Below, one piece after another: positions 29,135-40,826 of a DNA stretch of 62,000 bases; position 1 is the stretch's first letter, and every line of letters starts with the position of its first letter. The notes beneath the pieces were generated by a model. It had not been told where the DNA came from. It made no database searches and saw only the letters and a list, made by a program, of their open reading frames with translations. Made by a program: the position numbers and the translations under genes. The DNA is taken from NCBI GenBank assembly GCA_963575745.1, contig CAUYUJ010014549.1, forward strand, positions 282,501 to 344,500, in the 5' to 3' direction. This stretch comes from Prorocentrum cordatum. Its lineage: Eukaryota > Sar > Dinophyceae > Prorocentrales > Prorocentraceae.

Positions 29135-29760
29135 CGTCGTCGTCTTCGTTGGCGACGTCGTCGCCATCGTCGTTGGCGTCGGCGTCGTCGTCGTCTTCGT
29201 CGTCGTCGGCGTCGTCGTCGTCGCCGCCGTCGTCGTCGTCGTCGTCGTCGTCGTCGGCGTCGTTGACGTCGTCGTCGTCGTCGTCGTCGTTGTCATCGGC
29301 GTCGGCGTCGTCGTCGTCGTCGGTGTCGACGTCGTCGTCGTTGTCGGCGTCGTCGAAGTCGTTAGAGACGTCGTCGGTGTCGTCGTAGTCGTTGTCGGCG
29401 GCGTCGTCGTCGTTGTCGCTGTCGTCGTCGGCGTCGCTGTCGCTGCCAAGTGCCATTTGGTACCCACCGTCACGGTCCTAAGAGATTTTGCAAACCAAGT
29501 TGCGGGTGGGTGGGTGGGATGTTTGACCGAGCAGTGGAGTGGACAACTCACTGCGAACAGAAATATATTCTCCTTCCTAAAGGCAGAATAGGATCTACCC
29601 CCCCCCCCCTCCCTGGCGTTATCACTCCCCCTTTGGGGTGTGTAAATCACATACGATTCTGACCACATGTCCATCCTAAATATGAAACACACTATCCCAG
29701 GGAGCCGGTATCCCCCCCTGAGGTTCCCTTGTAAAAAACACTATGCGGTGTCATTTGTTG
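29135..29760. repeat. Composite repeat copy I: continuation of the interrupted (GTC)n array
   Basis: The (GTC)n array resumes (29135-29445) with TCGTCTTCGTTGGCGACG, which is what intact copies have after the CCTCCCTCGTCG block where the left side stopped at 9872. The 3' module follows, with GGGTGGGTGGGTGGG (29504-29518), GGACAACTCACTGCGAACAG and GTGTAAATCACATACG. Confidence 0.85.
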
Positions 29761-30254
29761 TTATAACATCGCACTTTTTCGCGAATCCCTTGCAAAACAT
29801 ATGGCGAAGTGCACACGCGCGCGTCGTCGCGCGCGCATGTCGAAATCCTTCAAAAACTTTCGGTGCTGGAAGGATTTCGCAATCGAGTTTCCAAACAAAC
29901 ATACAAAAACACACGGTTTCGCAACACGATTTTGCTAAAAAGGCTTCCGCGCGAGCTCTTGCGAAATCTTCAGAAACCATTGTTTTTTTCAAGATTTTCG
30001 CAACATGCTACCAAACGGGCTTCGCGCGCGCATGTCGAAATCTGTCGAACGCCCTTGCGCGTGTGCCGTCGCGAGAATCCTCTGCAAAAAAATTGGACGA
30101 AGTGCAGACGCGCGCGTCGTCGCGCGCGTACGCCGAAATCCTTCAAAACCCATCGGTTTCGGCAGGATTTCAATATCGCGCGTCCAAAAAAAAACTACAA
30201 CAGCAGAAGGTTTCGCAACACGGGTTTTCAACAAAAGCGTGCGCGCGCGCTCTT

Positions 30255-30298
<44 letters not shown>

Positions 30299-31400
30299 CT
30301 CCCTCCTCCCGCGTCGTCGTCGTCGTCGCCTACGTCGTCCTCTGTCTTTCCTCGTGCTCGTCGTCGTCATCCTCTTTGGCGTCGTGGTCGTTTCCGTCGT
30401 CGTTGTTGCCGTGGTTGTCCTTCCTCCTCCTCCCTCGTCGTCGTCGTCGTCCGTCGTCGGCGTCTCGTCGTCGTCCCTCCTATTTCGTCGCCATCGTCGT
30501 CGTCGCCGTTGTCGTCGTCGTCTTCCCTCCTCCCTCGTCGTTGTCGTCGTCGGCGTCGCCGTCCTTCCTCCTTCATCGTCGTTCGCGTCGTCGCCGTCCT
30601 CCCTCCTCCCTCGTCGTTGTCGTCGTTGTCGTCGTTGTCGCCGTCGTCGTCCTTCCTCCTCCCTCGTCGTCGTCTTCGTTGGCGACGTCGTCGTCGTCTT
30701 CGTCGTCGTCGGCGTCGGCGTCGTTGTTGTCGTCGAAGTCGTCGGAGACGTCGTCGTCGTCGGTGTCGTCGTTGTCGTCGTCGAAGTCGTTGGAGGCGTC
30801 GTCGGTGTCGTCGTAGTCGGTGTCGGCGGCGCCGTCGTCGTCGTTGTCGCTGTCGTCGTCGGCGTCGGTGTCGTGGTCAAGTGTCATGTGGTACGTACCG
30901 TCACGGTCTTGTCTTAAGAGGTCTTGCGACCAAGTTGCGGGTGGGAGGCTGGGATGTTTGCACGAGCAGTGGAGAGGACAGCTTCAAGACGGTCAAAGAT
31001 TAACTCTCCTGTCTAAGTGGGCACCGCCAGGTCTGGCCCCTGCCGATCCTGCTACCAGGCGTGCGAGGCATCGCGGAGCATGGGCAAGACTGGGACCGCT
31101 GGCGGGATCGCCCGCCTCCAGGTGGGGCCCCGGCCAGCAGCTTGCCTGCTTTGCAGACCTGCGCGCCGCCACGCTGCATCCGGGCAGGCTGTGCTGACCG
31201 GCGAGGGGGAGGCGGGCGAGGAGGAGGCGGAGGAAAAACGCGGCGAGCAGACACACCCGGCGTTATCGCCCCCCCTTTTGGGTATGTAAATCACATACGA
31301 TTCTGACCACATGTCCGTCCTAAATATGAAATCGCAATGTCCCAGGCCAACCGGTATCCCCCCTCTGAGGTTCTCTTGCTAAAAAAAACTATGCGGTGTC
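29761..31400. repeat. Composite repeat copy J, including a unique 245-bp insert
   Basis: GCGCGC modules at 29815-29840, 30020-30065 and 30108-30135, then a (GTC)n array with CCTCCCTCCTCCCTCG interruptions (30256-30870) and the 3' module (30900-31010). Bases 31012-31258, where other copies have a C tract, hold a unique GC-rich stretch with GGCGGGCGAGGAGGAGGCGG. The stretch 30007-30186 is nearly identical to 31657-31837, so copies J and K arose by a duplication with a period of about 1650 bp. Confidence 0.85.
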
Positions 31401-31903
31401 ATTTGTTGTTCTAACATCGCACTTTTTCGCGAATCCCTTGCAACAAATGGGACGTAGTGCACACGCGCGCGTCGTCGCGCGCGCATGCCGAAATCCTTCA
31501 AAAACCTTCGGTGCAGGGAGGATGTCGCAATCGAGTTCCCCCAAAAAACATACAAAACACATGGTTTCGAAACACTGATTTGCTAAAAAAGCTTACGCGC
31601 GAGCTCTTGCGAAATCTTCAGAAAACCATTGGTTTTCAAGATTTTCGCAACATGCTACCAAACGGGCGTCGCGCGCGCATGTCGAAATCTGTCGAACGCC
31701 CTTGCGCGTGTGCCGTCGCGAGAATCCTCTGCAAAAAAATTGGACGAAGTGCAGACGCGCGCGTCGTCGCGCGCGTACGCCGAAATCCTTCAAAACCCAT
31801 CGGTTTCGGCAGGATTTCAATATCGCGCGTCCAAATAAATTGCAAAAACAGAAGGTTTCGCAACACGGATTTTCAACAAAAGCGTGCGCGCGCGCTTTTG
31901 CGG

Positions 31904-31934
<31 letters not shown>

Positions 31935-32640
31935 CTCCCTCCTCCCGCGTCGTCGTCGTCGTCGCCTACGTCGTCCTGTGTCTTTCCTCGTGTTCGTCGT
32001 CGTCATCCTCTTTGGCGTCGTGGTCGTTTCCGTCGTCGTTGTCGCCGTGGTCGTCCTTCCTCCTCCTCCCTCGTCGTCGTCGTCGTCCGTCGTCGTCCAT
32101 CCTATTTCGCCGCCGTCGTCGTCGTTATCGTCGTCGTCTCGTCGACGTCTTCCCTCCTCCCTCGTCGTTGTCGTCGTCGGCGTCGCCGTCGTTCCTCCTT
32201 CTTCGTCGTTCGCGTCGTCGCCGTCCTCCCTCCTCCCTCGTTGTCGTCGTTGTCGTCGTTGTCGTCGTTGTCGCCGTCGTCGTCCTCCCTCCTCCCTCGT
32301 CGTCGTCTTCGTTGGCGACGTCATCGTCGTCGTCTTCGTCGTCGTCGTCGGCGTCGGCGTCGTCGTCTTCGTCGTCGTCGACGTCGGCGTCGTCATCGCC
32401 GCCGTCGTCGTCGTCGTCGTCGTCGCCGTCTTGCTTCTCCGGCCTTCTAGGGGCGCTCTTGAGACGCCCCCGAGGGCTCCAAGACGACCCCGGAACGATA
32501 TCTGTGCTCGGTCCCGCATGGCTTTTGCAAACCAAGTTGCGGGTGGGTGGGTGGGATGATTGCGCGAGCAGTGGAGTTGACAACTTCAAGTTCGGCAAGT
32601 GAATTGCACCACACAGAATGCACCACGAATGTTGCTAGAC
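31401..32640. repeat. Composite repeat copy K
   Basis: Same order as copy J: GCGCGC modules, (GTC)n array (31903-32435), then a short GGGCTCCAAGACG-type piece (32440-32510) and the 3' module with GGGTGGGTGGGTGGG (32541-32555). The array is in the same orientation (GTC on the plus strand) as every other copy in the window. Confidence 0.85.
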
Positions 32641-34950
32641 ATACACAGTCTGGGGCCAACGCTGGCTAACAATTTCGTGTGGCGAGCTTTCTTATCGCAT
32701 ATGACCGCTGTACCTTAAGGTTGGGGGCCCAGAAACGAACAATGATTCCATGGAAGGGGGTCCCGAAGCAGCTTGCGCCTGGGCGAAAGAGCGATCCGCG
32801 GCCCGTGGCTAGAGTGCGAGGATCCGATCGATTATTTTTGTTTTCTGGGCGGCGAGAACGCAGCCCCTGAACAAATGTAGACCGTGGGAAAATGCCACAC
32901 GAGAACGCGATTCCTGAGCAATTTGTGCGGAAGTTGCGGGCGAGAACACGAATCCTCCCCGACGAGAGCGCGATTCACGAATACTTTCTTGTAAGCTTGC
33001 ATTGGAAAGCATGGCTCTCGAGCAAGTGTTGAGGAAAGCCTCAGGCGGGAGCCGTTGTTGATGTACCCATGGGCTCAACCACACAATTTTACTATCAAGG
33101 CCATCCTCGACAAGAAAAAACATGCGCGTCGGAAGGGGGGCGCACTTCGGTTGAAACATACAGATGGGCACCACTGGTGGGATGAACGCTCAGTGTTCTT
33201 CATATTCGAATTTCAGGAGCGTGTGTCGCGTGACAGGGCCTTGGGATCTCAGACCCTGACAGTCAAGTTCCGCACTTCTCACAGCAAACTATTGGGCGCG
33301 AGAGGTTCGTAACTTGCGAACTTATCACTCTTGAATGATCTCAACATGCTACACCTTGAACGCGACCACCCGAGCTAGGGCCCTCCCGCACACTACAATG
33401 TCAGACCGCCCGCGAAGAGGCCCGCATGGCCCGACCAGGCCGCCCGAGCCAGGCCCTCCCGCTTGGCACGACCAGCCGAGGTACCTAGGGTCCATCTGCA
33501 CTCAGCCCTGTCGCCCGAGCTTTGGGCCCGCCAGGCTCGACCCGATCCGACCGCCTGTGCTAGGATCCGCCCGCCCGCCTGCTCCGATCCGCATGAAAGA
33601 AAATTCGCTCGCCCGACCGACGAGCCGGAAACGCTGTCGACCCGGACTGGCTGCCGCGTCCGCAACCCCGTGTCCCCTCCGGTGCCACAAAATGTGGCGC
33701 TGGCGACGGCTGCCGTGTCGCTGCGGCCGCCGTCAACGCAGCAAAGCGGGGCTGCCAGCCCAGCTCCGTGGGGCACGAGCCGGCCTTGGGCAGGGAGGGG
33801 CGAAGCAATCTCTACGCGAGTCCCTCGCGCACCTATGGCCACGTCCGCCCACCGAACCTCCACATTTTTCCACCTTTTCTCTTCATCGTGCTGACCCCTT
33901 CTCATGGACTTCTCCTCGTTCTGCTGCGCTGCTGTTGGTCCTCCTCTCCCCGTCGTCCTCAAACTCAGTGTCCACCTCCTGCTGCTTCTGCGGCTGCTCC
34001 TCCTACATACCGTCATTCTAATCCGCCATTGCTGCTGCTGTTGATTTTCCTCCTCAAGATCCTCCTATGTAGCCCTATACTGCTCTTCTTACTTCTGGCC
34101 TTCATACCTGTGAGGACCGGTGGCCGAAGCCACAACTTCCTCTTTCTCTCTCCTCCGCCTCGACACATCCACCTCCTCCTCCTCCTCCACCTCTGCTTAT
34201 TCTTCTCCTCCTCCTCCACCACCTCTGCTTATTCTCCTCATCCTTCACAGCGTCGTCAAAATTACCCACTCCCCATTACTGTCTCCGGTCAAAGAGTAGA
34301 GGCGCCTCTTTTATGGACGGGGCCGGAGAAACGTCGGCATATGAACCGTATGGGTCTTTTGCCGTGCCGGCCTCTCCGCGAATGGATCTGGATTGGGACA
34401 TCATACGCAACATTAATAACCAGGCAAATGTATGCTGTATTGTGGCCCCACCAGCGACTATACCCCACGCAAGGCCTGTAATGGTGGAGTAGTTTGCCTT
34501 GGGAACCTGTCGCTCACTTATCCACTTGTTTTAACCAGCTGTGCCCGTATCCTTGAACGCGAAATATTTGGCTGCCGCCCTCCTCAACTTCTCCCTCCCT
34601 GGATGGCCCATAATTCCACTTAGCGTGGGGGGGGCTAGACAGAGTCAGAGCTCCGAAACGTCCAACTGGGCCCAAGAGGCTTTCAGTTTGCTCAGTATGG
34701 TGCGCCAGTGCAGACACATATTCTCAAATGTAGCCTCCAATGCCTAAGATCAGCCAAGGTGGCCCCAGGAGGGCTCCGAACACGCGAAAAGATAAACCAG
34801 CCATGGCAGCAAGAACACCGAAAGCGGGCTCCAGGGCCTGATCACACCTAGGGACGCACCCAGCCCATCTGATTCAAGCGTCAACATACATTGGCTCATC
34901 CAATACGAATGAACATTTGAATCATGCACGATGCCCTTCCCAAACAGGAG
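32641..34950. other. Stretch without recognisable gene
   Basis: Mixed sequence. Bases 32860-32990 contain several GAGAACGCGATTC-like words. Bases 33390-33620 are rich in CCCGCCCGA-type motifs. Bases 34160-34240 contain CTCCTCCTCC runs. A short frame at about 34300-34490 (with MDLDWDII) has balanced composition but no recognisable motif, and stops after it. I support no gene here. Confidence 0.5.
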
Positions 34951-36600
34951 CCTAAGCTTTGCTCTGCCGGGGAAGACTGTATGATGCGATGCCGGATGAA
35001 CATACATTGCTGGCGTAAGACTGCACCCCGCTGAGCCCTCCAGGAGCCCACGGAGGCGGCGACTGTTGCGCTGATTGCAACGCCCAGGGAGGGGAGAACT
35101 CGCCTGATCAACGCGAAACGTCCCTCCGCTGAACAACAGAAGGCCGATACAAATTGTTGTGTCTGCGCAACTGGCAGCGCCGAGGGGGTGAATGTCTAGT
35201 CTAACCGAACAGATGTGGCGGCGGATGTACACATGACACCGCCCAAGGGAAATAACATCTCGCTTGATTCGCGTAGCACGCCGCCCAGCAGGAACCTTCC
35301 AACAGCGCAGCACAGTGGTGACACCTGCGCGCCTGGTGGCGCGCAGTGGGGGGCGATACCTAACGCGCGATTGGCAGCGCCCATGGAGGCGGAGTTTTGC
35401 TTGGATCCCCGTAGGACGTCACCCCACTGGGCCTCAGACGATCTCACGGAATTTGCGGCAATTGTGTACTTGGCAGCGCCCGCAAAGGTCGCGAAAATGT
35501 ACCCTCTGCCCGATCGCGACAGCGATGGCAATGACGCGATCCACAGCACCCAAGGATGATGAGATCCCGCTTGATCTGCGTAAGGCGCCACCACGATGCA
35601 CCTCTCAATGGCTCACGAACGTGGCGGCAATGGCGCAGGTTGGTAGCGCTCATGGAAGGCGATATCCCTTTGGATCTGCGAAAGTCGCCACTGCGATCGA
35701 CCCCATCGGAAGCCGACGAACACGATGAAAGTTGCGTGACTGGCACGACCCATGGGATGTGAGTTCTCGCCTGGACCCCCGTAGGGCGCCATCCCCGCTT
35801 AACCCAACAGGGGCACACGAACGTGGGGACAGCTGCGCGCTTGACAGCGCCCACAAACAAGCGACGTTCCCTGTGGATTCAAGTAGTACGTCGCTCCGCA
35901 AGAAATCCGAATCGCCAGCGAAAGTGGCGACAGTTGCGCACATGTCAGCGCCCATGGAGTGATCTGCTCTCAGTTCAGCCTAATCTCCGCTGGACCTCCT
36001 AGGTCCTAGGAGCTCACCGACGTAGCAGTAAGTTCGTAGCTGGCAGCCCCTAGGGAGGGCGAGGTCTCGCTGGATCTGCGTAAGGCAAAACCCCGCTAGA
36101 CCTCTCCTAAGAACCCACGAAATTTAGCGGCAACATCCAGGGACAGCGAGGTACCGCTGGGAACCCTGAAGGGCATCACCTCGCTGGACATCCTGGGAGA
36201 CCACGAGCATGAGGGCAATAACGCGCTTGGCAGTGCACAGAGAATGCGAGGTCTACTCCTCACTCGTGCAAAACATCGCCCCGACGGCCTCCGAAAAGCC
36301 TACGGTCGTGGTGACAATTTCGCAAGTGGTAGCGCCTATCGAGGGCGAAATCTTCCTTGGATCTTCGTTAGGCATCATCCCGGCGGGCCCCAGGGGCGCA
36401 AGGCCGTGACGATCGATTCGCAACTGGCAGCTCCAACGAATGGCGAGCTCTCCAATGGTCTGCGTGAGACACCACACCGCTGGACCTCCCAGAGGCCCAC
36501 GAAAGTTGTGACAATTGCGCGAAGATGGCGATGTCACATGTGGTCTGTCTGCATAAGACGACATTCCGCTGGACCCCCCAGGAGCTCCAGAAGGTCGTAT
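34950..36600. repeat. Degenerate satellite of about 100 bp
   Basis: Roughly 14 imperfect units of 97-103 bp, each with a TTGGCAGCGCCCATGGAGG-like word, TCTCGCTGGATCTGCGTAAG, CACCCCGCTGGACCTCC and CCCACGAAAGTGGCGACA, ending TTGCGCA. Anchors lie near 35371, 35471, 35543, 35641, 35742, 35842, 35943, 36041, 36229, 36326 and 36423. Units are diverged from each other, so the array is old. Open frames run through it on both strands but share no conserved frame. Diverged units also occur at 53190-53470. Confidence 0.8.
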
Positions 36601-37000
36601 TCAAAATGTGCCCCTCGCCGTAGCGCCGCGCACACTCGTCTCACAACGATTGCGACTGCTTCACGGATGGAGGGCGGCTCGTCTTCAAATGTAGTTACCG
36701 TTTGATTGCCGCGCACATTCGTCTTACAAGTTTGCAACGGTTTGAAGGATGGAAGGGGGCGACGTAGAACATTGTGTTTTCGCCGTAGCGCCACACACAT
36801 CCAGTTTAACATTCTGCAATAACTTAACGGATGGAGAAAGGTTCCTTTTCAAAGAGGTGCTCTCGCCGTAGCATCTTAGAGCGTTGGCTATTTTCAACAT
36901 AGTGCTTTCGCCTCAGAGCCTCCTGCAACGTTCAGAGGGATGGAGGACAGCTCTTTTTCAAAATCGTGTTCTCGCTAGAGGCCCCATTAACTTTAAAGAC
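36601..37000. repeat. Second degenerate tandem repeat
   Basis: Four to five imperfect units of about 80-110 bp with CGGATGGAGGGCGGCTC, TTTTCAAA and CTCGCCGTAGCGCC words (36615-36980). A last diverged unit may be at 37180-37300. No gene is seen. Confidence 0.6.
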
Positions 37001-38730
37001 TCATAACTTCAACACTTGTAGCGTTACACGAAACAAGGGCGGCTCTTTTCACATGAAGCGATCGCTTCAGACATCTCGAAGTTTACTGACCACACGTGTA
37101 ACCTTGTCTAACAGTTACACGGGGGTGGTCGCTTGTCGAGAAGGGAGAATCGCTGGAAACCTCGCTGAGCTGTATGGTAACGCTTTTTGGCGTTCCTGGT
37201 TACGCGCAAGAAAGATGCATTTGCATTGCTTTTCAAAGAGGGGCCCTCGCCAAAATGGCAGGCCCCATTGTGCTGGTCTCTCAAGGAGGACGCTTCTTGC
37301 AATGAGACAAACAATTCGTAGTGCGGTAGGGGACCGGTGACGGGAGGGTGTATTGCAGCATCGCTGATGCATGTTTTAGTGTACCCTGATCCTCCTGCTG
37401 ACGCTGTTGGGTTTGGATCCACAGTGGGGTCATGCTCCTCCTCCTCCTCCTCTTCCTTTTCACGTTAGACTAACATTAGGTGTGATGCCTGTTGCGTTCT
37501 TCTTCTTCCCCCTCCTCCTCCTCCTCGTTCCCCCATCCTCCTCCTCCTTCTCCTCCTTCTTCCCCTCCTCCTCTAGTAAAAAAATAAAAAAAACAAAGGT
37601 CGGAGGCCCGCGCAGATATTTTGAGTCGGCTCTGGACCTCCCTCCCTGGCGCTGCCCCTGACTTGACATCAAATGGATCTGGAAGGAAACGGGTTCTGGA
37701 TTTGGGGGCCTCCCCACAAGGCCAGCTCTTCGTCCTGAGCCGCTTCTCGGTGCTCACCGAGGGCCCCAGAAACAGCGAAAGACTCAGGACCCGTTTCCCT
37801 CAGAAGCCCCTCCCAAGCATCCTCCGACAATTGTGATGTTTGTCGATCCGCGGCCCCAGGGCTCCCGACCCTTTGCCCGAAGGAACTCTTGCGCCCCAGA
37901 TACGCCTCTGATGGCCCTGGGACCCGAAAGTGGCCCCCGAGGCCGAAACGAAGGAAACGTGAAGCGATTTGAAGCATCATTCGGGGGTGGACGGCTTTGA
38001 CAAAACACCCTTCAATTGCGCACGGCACCGCCTTCCGCGTGGACCCCAGCGGGGTAGCTAATCGACGCCCCCAAACAACCGAATGTATCTAGCGAACCGC
38101 ACGTTCGATTAGCGAAACCGACTGCGGGCTGCACCGGCACACTCGAATGCCAATGTCGAGTGAACCAGTGCAGCTTTCCCAAGTCAACTTGTCTAGGCGG
38201 CGGACGTTCGATCATACATATCATACGCCGCGGCTGAAGAAACCATATCGTCCGAGATCTGAGTCCCTCTCCTGCCCCCACCCCTCCTCCTCCCCCCTTA
38301 CACTTCTCTTCCGCCCTCAACATGGGCCCCCAGGTCTGTCCAAGAGCGCGCTCCGACCAAAACCTGGAGGCGGGGCTGGCCGTGCACGGCAGGCGCCGCA
38401 GAGGCCCCCAAAGTCAAAGGGCGAACGGGGCCGAAATGACAGAAAAACGCCACGATTCGGATGTATAATTCTTCTTCGCGGCGGCTCCCGCCAGCCGCCG
38501 GCCGCCAGCCTGCGCCGGCGGCGGCGGCCGCCAGCCCGCGTGGAGGGCGCGCGCCGCCTCCTGCGGCTGCAGGGCGGCCGGCGGTCCGGCGGCGGCGCCG
38601 GACATGGGCGGGAGCGGCGCGGGGCTCGCGGGGCGCAGCGGCGTCGGGGGGCTGGAGGTGCAGGGGCGTGTCGAGGTTAAGTAGGGCACGTCACGGAGGC
38701 AGTACCACCCCTGTCTCCTGACATGGCGCC
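37001..38730. other. Gene-free stretch with CCT runs and a GC-rich islet
   Basis: CTCCTCCTCC runs at 37435-37460 and 37500-37575, then mixed sequence without recognisable genes. A strongly GC- and CpG-rich islet lies at 38470-38680 (GGCGGCGGCGGCCGCCAGCC and similar). It might be a promoter-type CpG islet, but no gene follows on either side. Confidence 0.5.
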
Positions 38731-39035
38731 GGCAGCGGTCACGCACTCGGGGCCCAAAATAAAACGGCTTGCTTGGTGGCGCCAAACATGTCGTATTCGA
38801 TGGTTGAAACTGCAACAGTGTACACACTATTGGTTGCGATATCAGTTGCGCACTCGTCCGCCGAAAATGGAGAGGCCTGCTTTGGTTGCGCCATAATTTG
38901 CGCACTCGGTGACCTCAAATACAAGGGCCTGGTACGGGTGGCACCACTGATTGTGCACTATTCGACCCACAATAAAACGGCCTGCTACGGGTTGCGCACC
39001 ACGTTGCGCACTCGGCCATCGAACAAAAAACACTT
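38730..39035. repeat. Minisatellite of about 52 bp
   Basis: Four to five units carrying TTGCGCACTCGG, AAATAAAACGGCCTGC and ACGGGTTGCGCCA-like words, with starts near 38848, 38902, 38954 and 39005 and a diverged unit at 38738. Confidence 0.7.
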
Positions 39036-39297
39036 GCCGATGGACGCGATCTGTCAGTCCGTCAGGCAAGCAGTTTACTCCTCACAATAACAACCTCGAA
39101 CTACTCCCCTGACTGGAACAAAAAGAACACTAGTTAGTATCGCAACACGTGTGCTCCGCACCTGATACAGGGTAGCCGAGAACACCGGCAACAATAATAT
39201 TTGTTCGTCTGCAACATACTGATGACAACGATGATTGCGGCACCTGCAACGGCGCTAATTCGACCACACGATTGGTAATCCCGGCACCCTGCCAATC

Positions 39298-39400
39298 CAT
39301 ACATATATGTATATATGTACATACATTCATACATACATACATACATTCACATTCTATCTACTATGTATACATTTACATACACAGATATGTATCTTATCCC
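39298..39400. repeat. CATA/TATA microsatellite
   Basis: Interrupted CATA and TATG repeats (CATACATACATACATAC at 39328-39345), an AT-rich islet in GC-rich surroundings. A comparable TATATA islet lies at 40100-40205. Confidence 0.9.
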
Positions 39401-39439
39401 AAAACAGTGCTTGCACGTACGGGTTCATATTTTTCCTCG

Positions 39440-39790
39440 AAGGAAATGGGCCTGGGTGCGGCCCCAGCGGCCCCGTTCCCGTCCGTCGCCGCACCATTTG
39501 CCTCAATGAGAAGCCTTCGTGCGGGCCCGGCGGCCCCGTTTCGGTCCGTCGCCGCCGCCCCGTTGCACTCCCCCTTCCGTCGCACTGCGATCGCATCACA
39601 TTGCAATCGAACTTTGCATTAGCATAGAGTTGCACTGAATTGCATCGCATTGCTTTGCAATCGCATTGTAATGCAATCGTATTGCTTTGCATCGCAATGC
39701 GATCGCACTGCGTTGCAATAGCATTGCGTTGCGCTGCCTAGAACTGTTGTGCGCTGCGTTGCATTGCTTTGGATTCCTGCGCATTGCTTC
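39440..39790. repeat. GC-rich repeat joined to a decayed GCATTGC satellite (second locus)
   Basis: Two copies of a GCGGCCCCGTTCCGGTCCGTCGCCG-type unit about 75 bp apart (39460 and 39530), then degenerate TTGCATTGC and ATCGCATTGC words to 39790. Same order as 850-1200. Confidence 0.7.
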
Positions 39791-39794
39791 GAGA

Positions 39795-39965
39795 TCTTCT
39801 GACCCGGGTTAATCCAGACCAGGTCAATCAGGCCTGGCAGAATCCTGCAAAATCCTGCACCCAAACCCGTGTCAATGCGAAAGATCCTACAAGATCCTGC
39901 ACCCGAACCCGGGTCAATGCGACCCTGGCGTAGCAGGATCCTGCAAGATCCGGCGCTCTGGCTGA
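39795..39965. repeat. Tandem repeat with GATCCTGCA words
   Basis: About three units of 50-60 bp, each with AGATCCTGCAAGATCCTGCACCC and CCCGGGTCAATGCGA-like words. Confidence 0.65.
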
Positions 39966-40207
39966 CCCCCGTTTGCAGTAATCCCCGTCTCTTGAGCTCC
40001 GATTGCTTTGCCATTGTTTTGCGCCGGATGGGTTGCACCACGTGGATTGCATCACCTATATTGCACCACATTGATGACACCACCTAGATTGCACCGCATA
40101 TATATGGCTAATATCAAAATGTGGGCCCTCGCTGGCTAACTTCTATATATAGACATATAAACTACGTGTGTGCATATTCATATATACATACATATATATA
40201 TGTATAA

Positions 40208-40248
40208 CTAGAACCATCGCGCGCGCTTCACGCGCGCTCAGGTTCTAG
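40208..40248. other. Two-step hairpin (CTAGAACC / GGTTCTAG)
   Basis: Outer perfect stem CTAGAACC (40208-40215) with GGTTCTAG (40241-40248); inner perfect stem GCGCGCG (40219-40225) with CGCGCGC (40231-40237) around CTTCA. It lies about 160 bp before the direct repeat at 40412. Confidence 0.6.
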
Positions 40249-40411
40249 CAGGCCCCAGGCCTTGACGAATTCACTTCTCCTCTGAAGTAGTGGACAACAG
40301 TCCACGCATGCCAATGTGCACTCCGAAAAGGCCTTTGAGGAAAATGGTTGTGTAGGGGGCGGAGGCCGTATGAATCGGGTTCCCACAAGGCCTTTTTCTG
40401 GGGGCATGGGT

Positions 40412-40676
40412 TAGTTTGGAGGGGGCTGGAAGGCCCAGCCAACAGCTTCGCTTCAGGCGAAAACCAAGCTCCAGCTCTGTTGTATCGTAATAACGATAGT
40501 CCCAGTATGAGAGGAGATGCCATCTCAAGCAATAGGAAGATCCTGTTGGTCTCGATAACGATTGTGTGCCTCGCAGTGAGGCACAGTCAAATTTGGGCGG
40601 CCGGCCGCTTGAGCCGACGCGGCCGCGGGCGCACGCTCGCTTCCACTCCTTACGTCCCCCAGATCGCTTTAAAGTC
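40412..40676 (-). repeat. Candidate LTR (3' copy) of the Copia-like element
   Basis: About 265 bp that align in the same orientation with 50319-50574: AGTTTGGA/AGTTTGAA start, GAGGCCCAACC-type words, GCTCTGTTGTA, CGATAGTCCCAGTA, GCGGCC-rich part, ACGCTCGCTxCCACTC, end CTTTAxAxTC. Divergence is roughly one quarter. Placement on both sides of the Copia coding region suggests LTRs, but I see no clear polypurine tract. Confidence 0.5.
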
Positions 40677-40826
40677 GGGGGGGGAGGGAGACGAAGCGTG
40701 AGCCCTTCGCCCCTACTCAGCAGGCGTAGCAGCTAACCTACACAAGGACAGAAAAGGGAGCGGGCCCAAAGGAAGGTGGAAGGTGGACCCGCTGGCAAGT
40801 TGCCTCGCATGTGTATGACGTACTTA

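Noticed and set aside
33335-34481. Pro/Arg/Leu-rich frames on both strands
   Set aside because: Composition-driven, no motif, mutually overlapping on both strands.
37246-37266. GCCAAAATGGC, part of the reverse complement of the dinoflagellate spliced leader
   Set aside because: Only 11 bases match and the flanks do not; the word lies in a degenerate tandem repeat that explains it.
38470-38680. CpG-island-like promoter
   Set aside because: No gene on either side; probably one more GC-rich islet.
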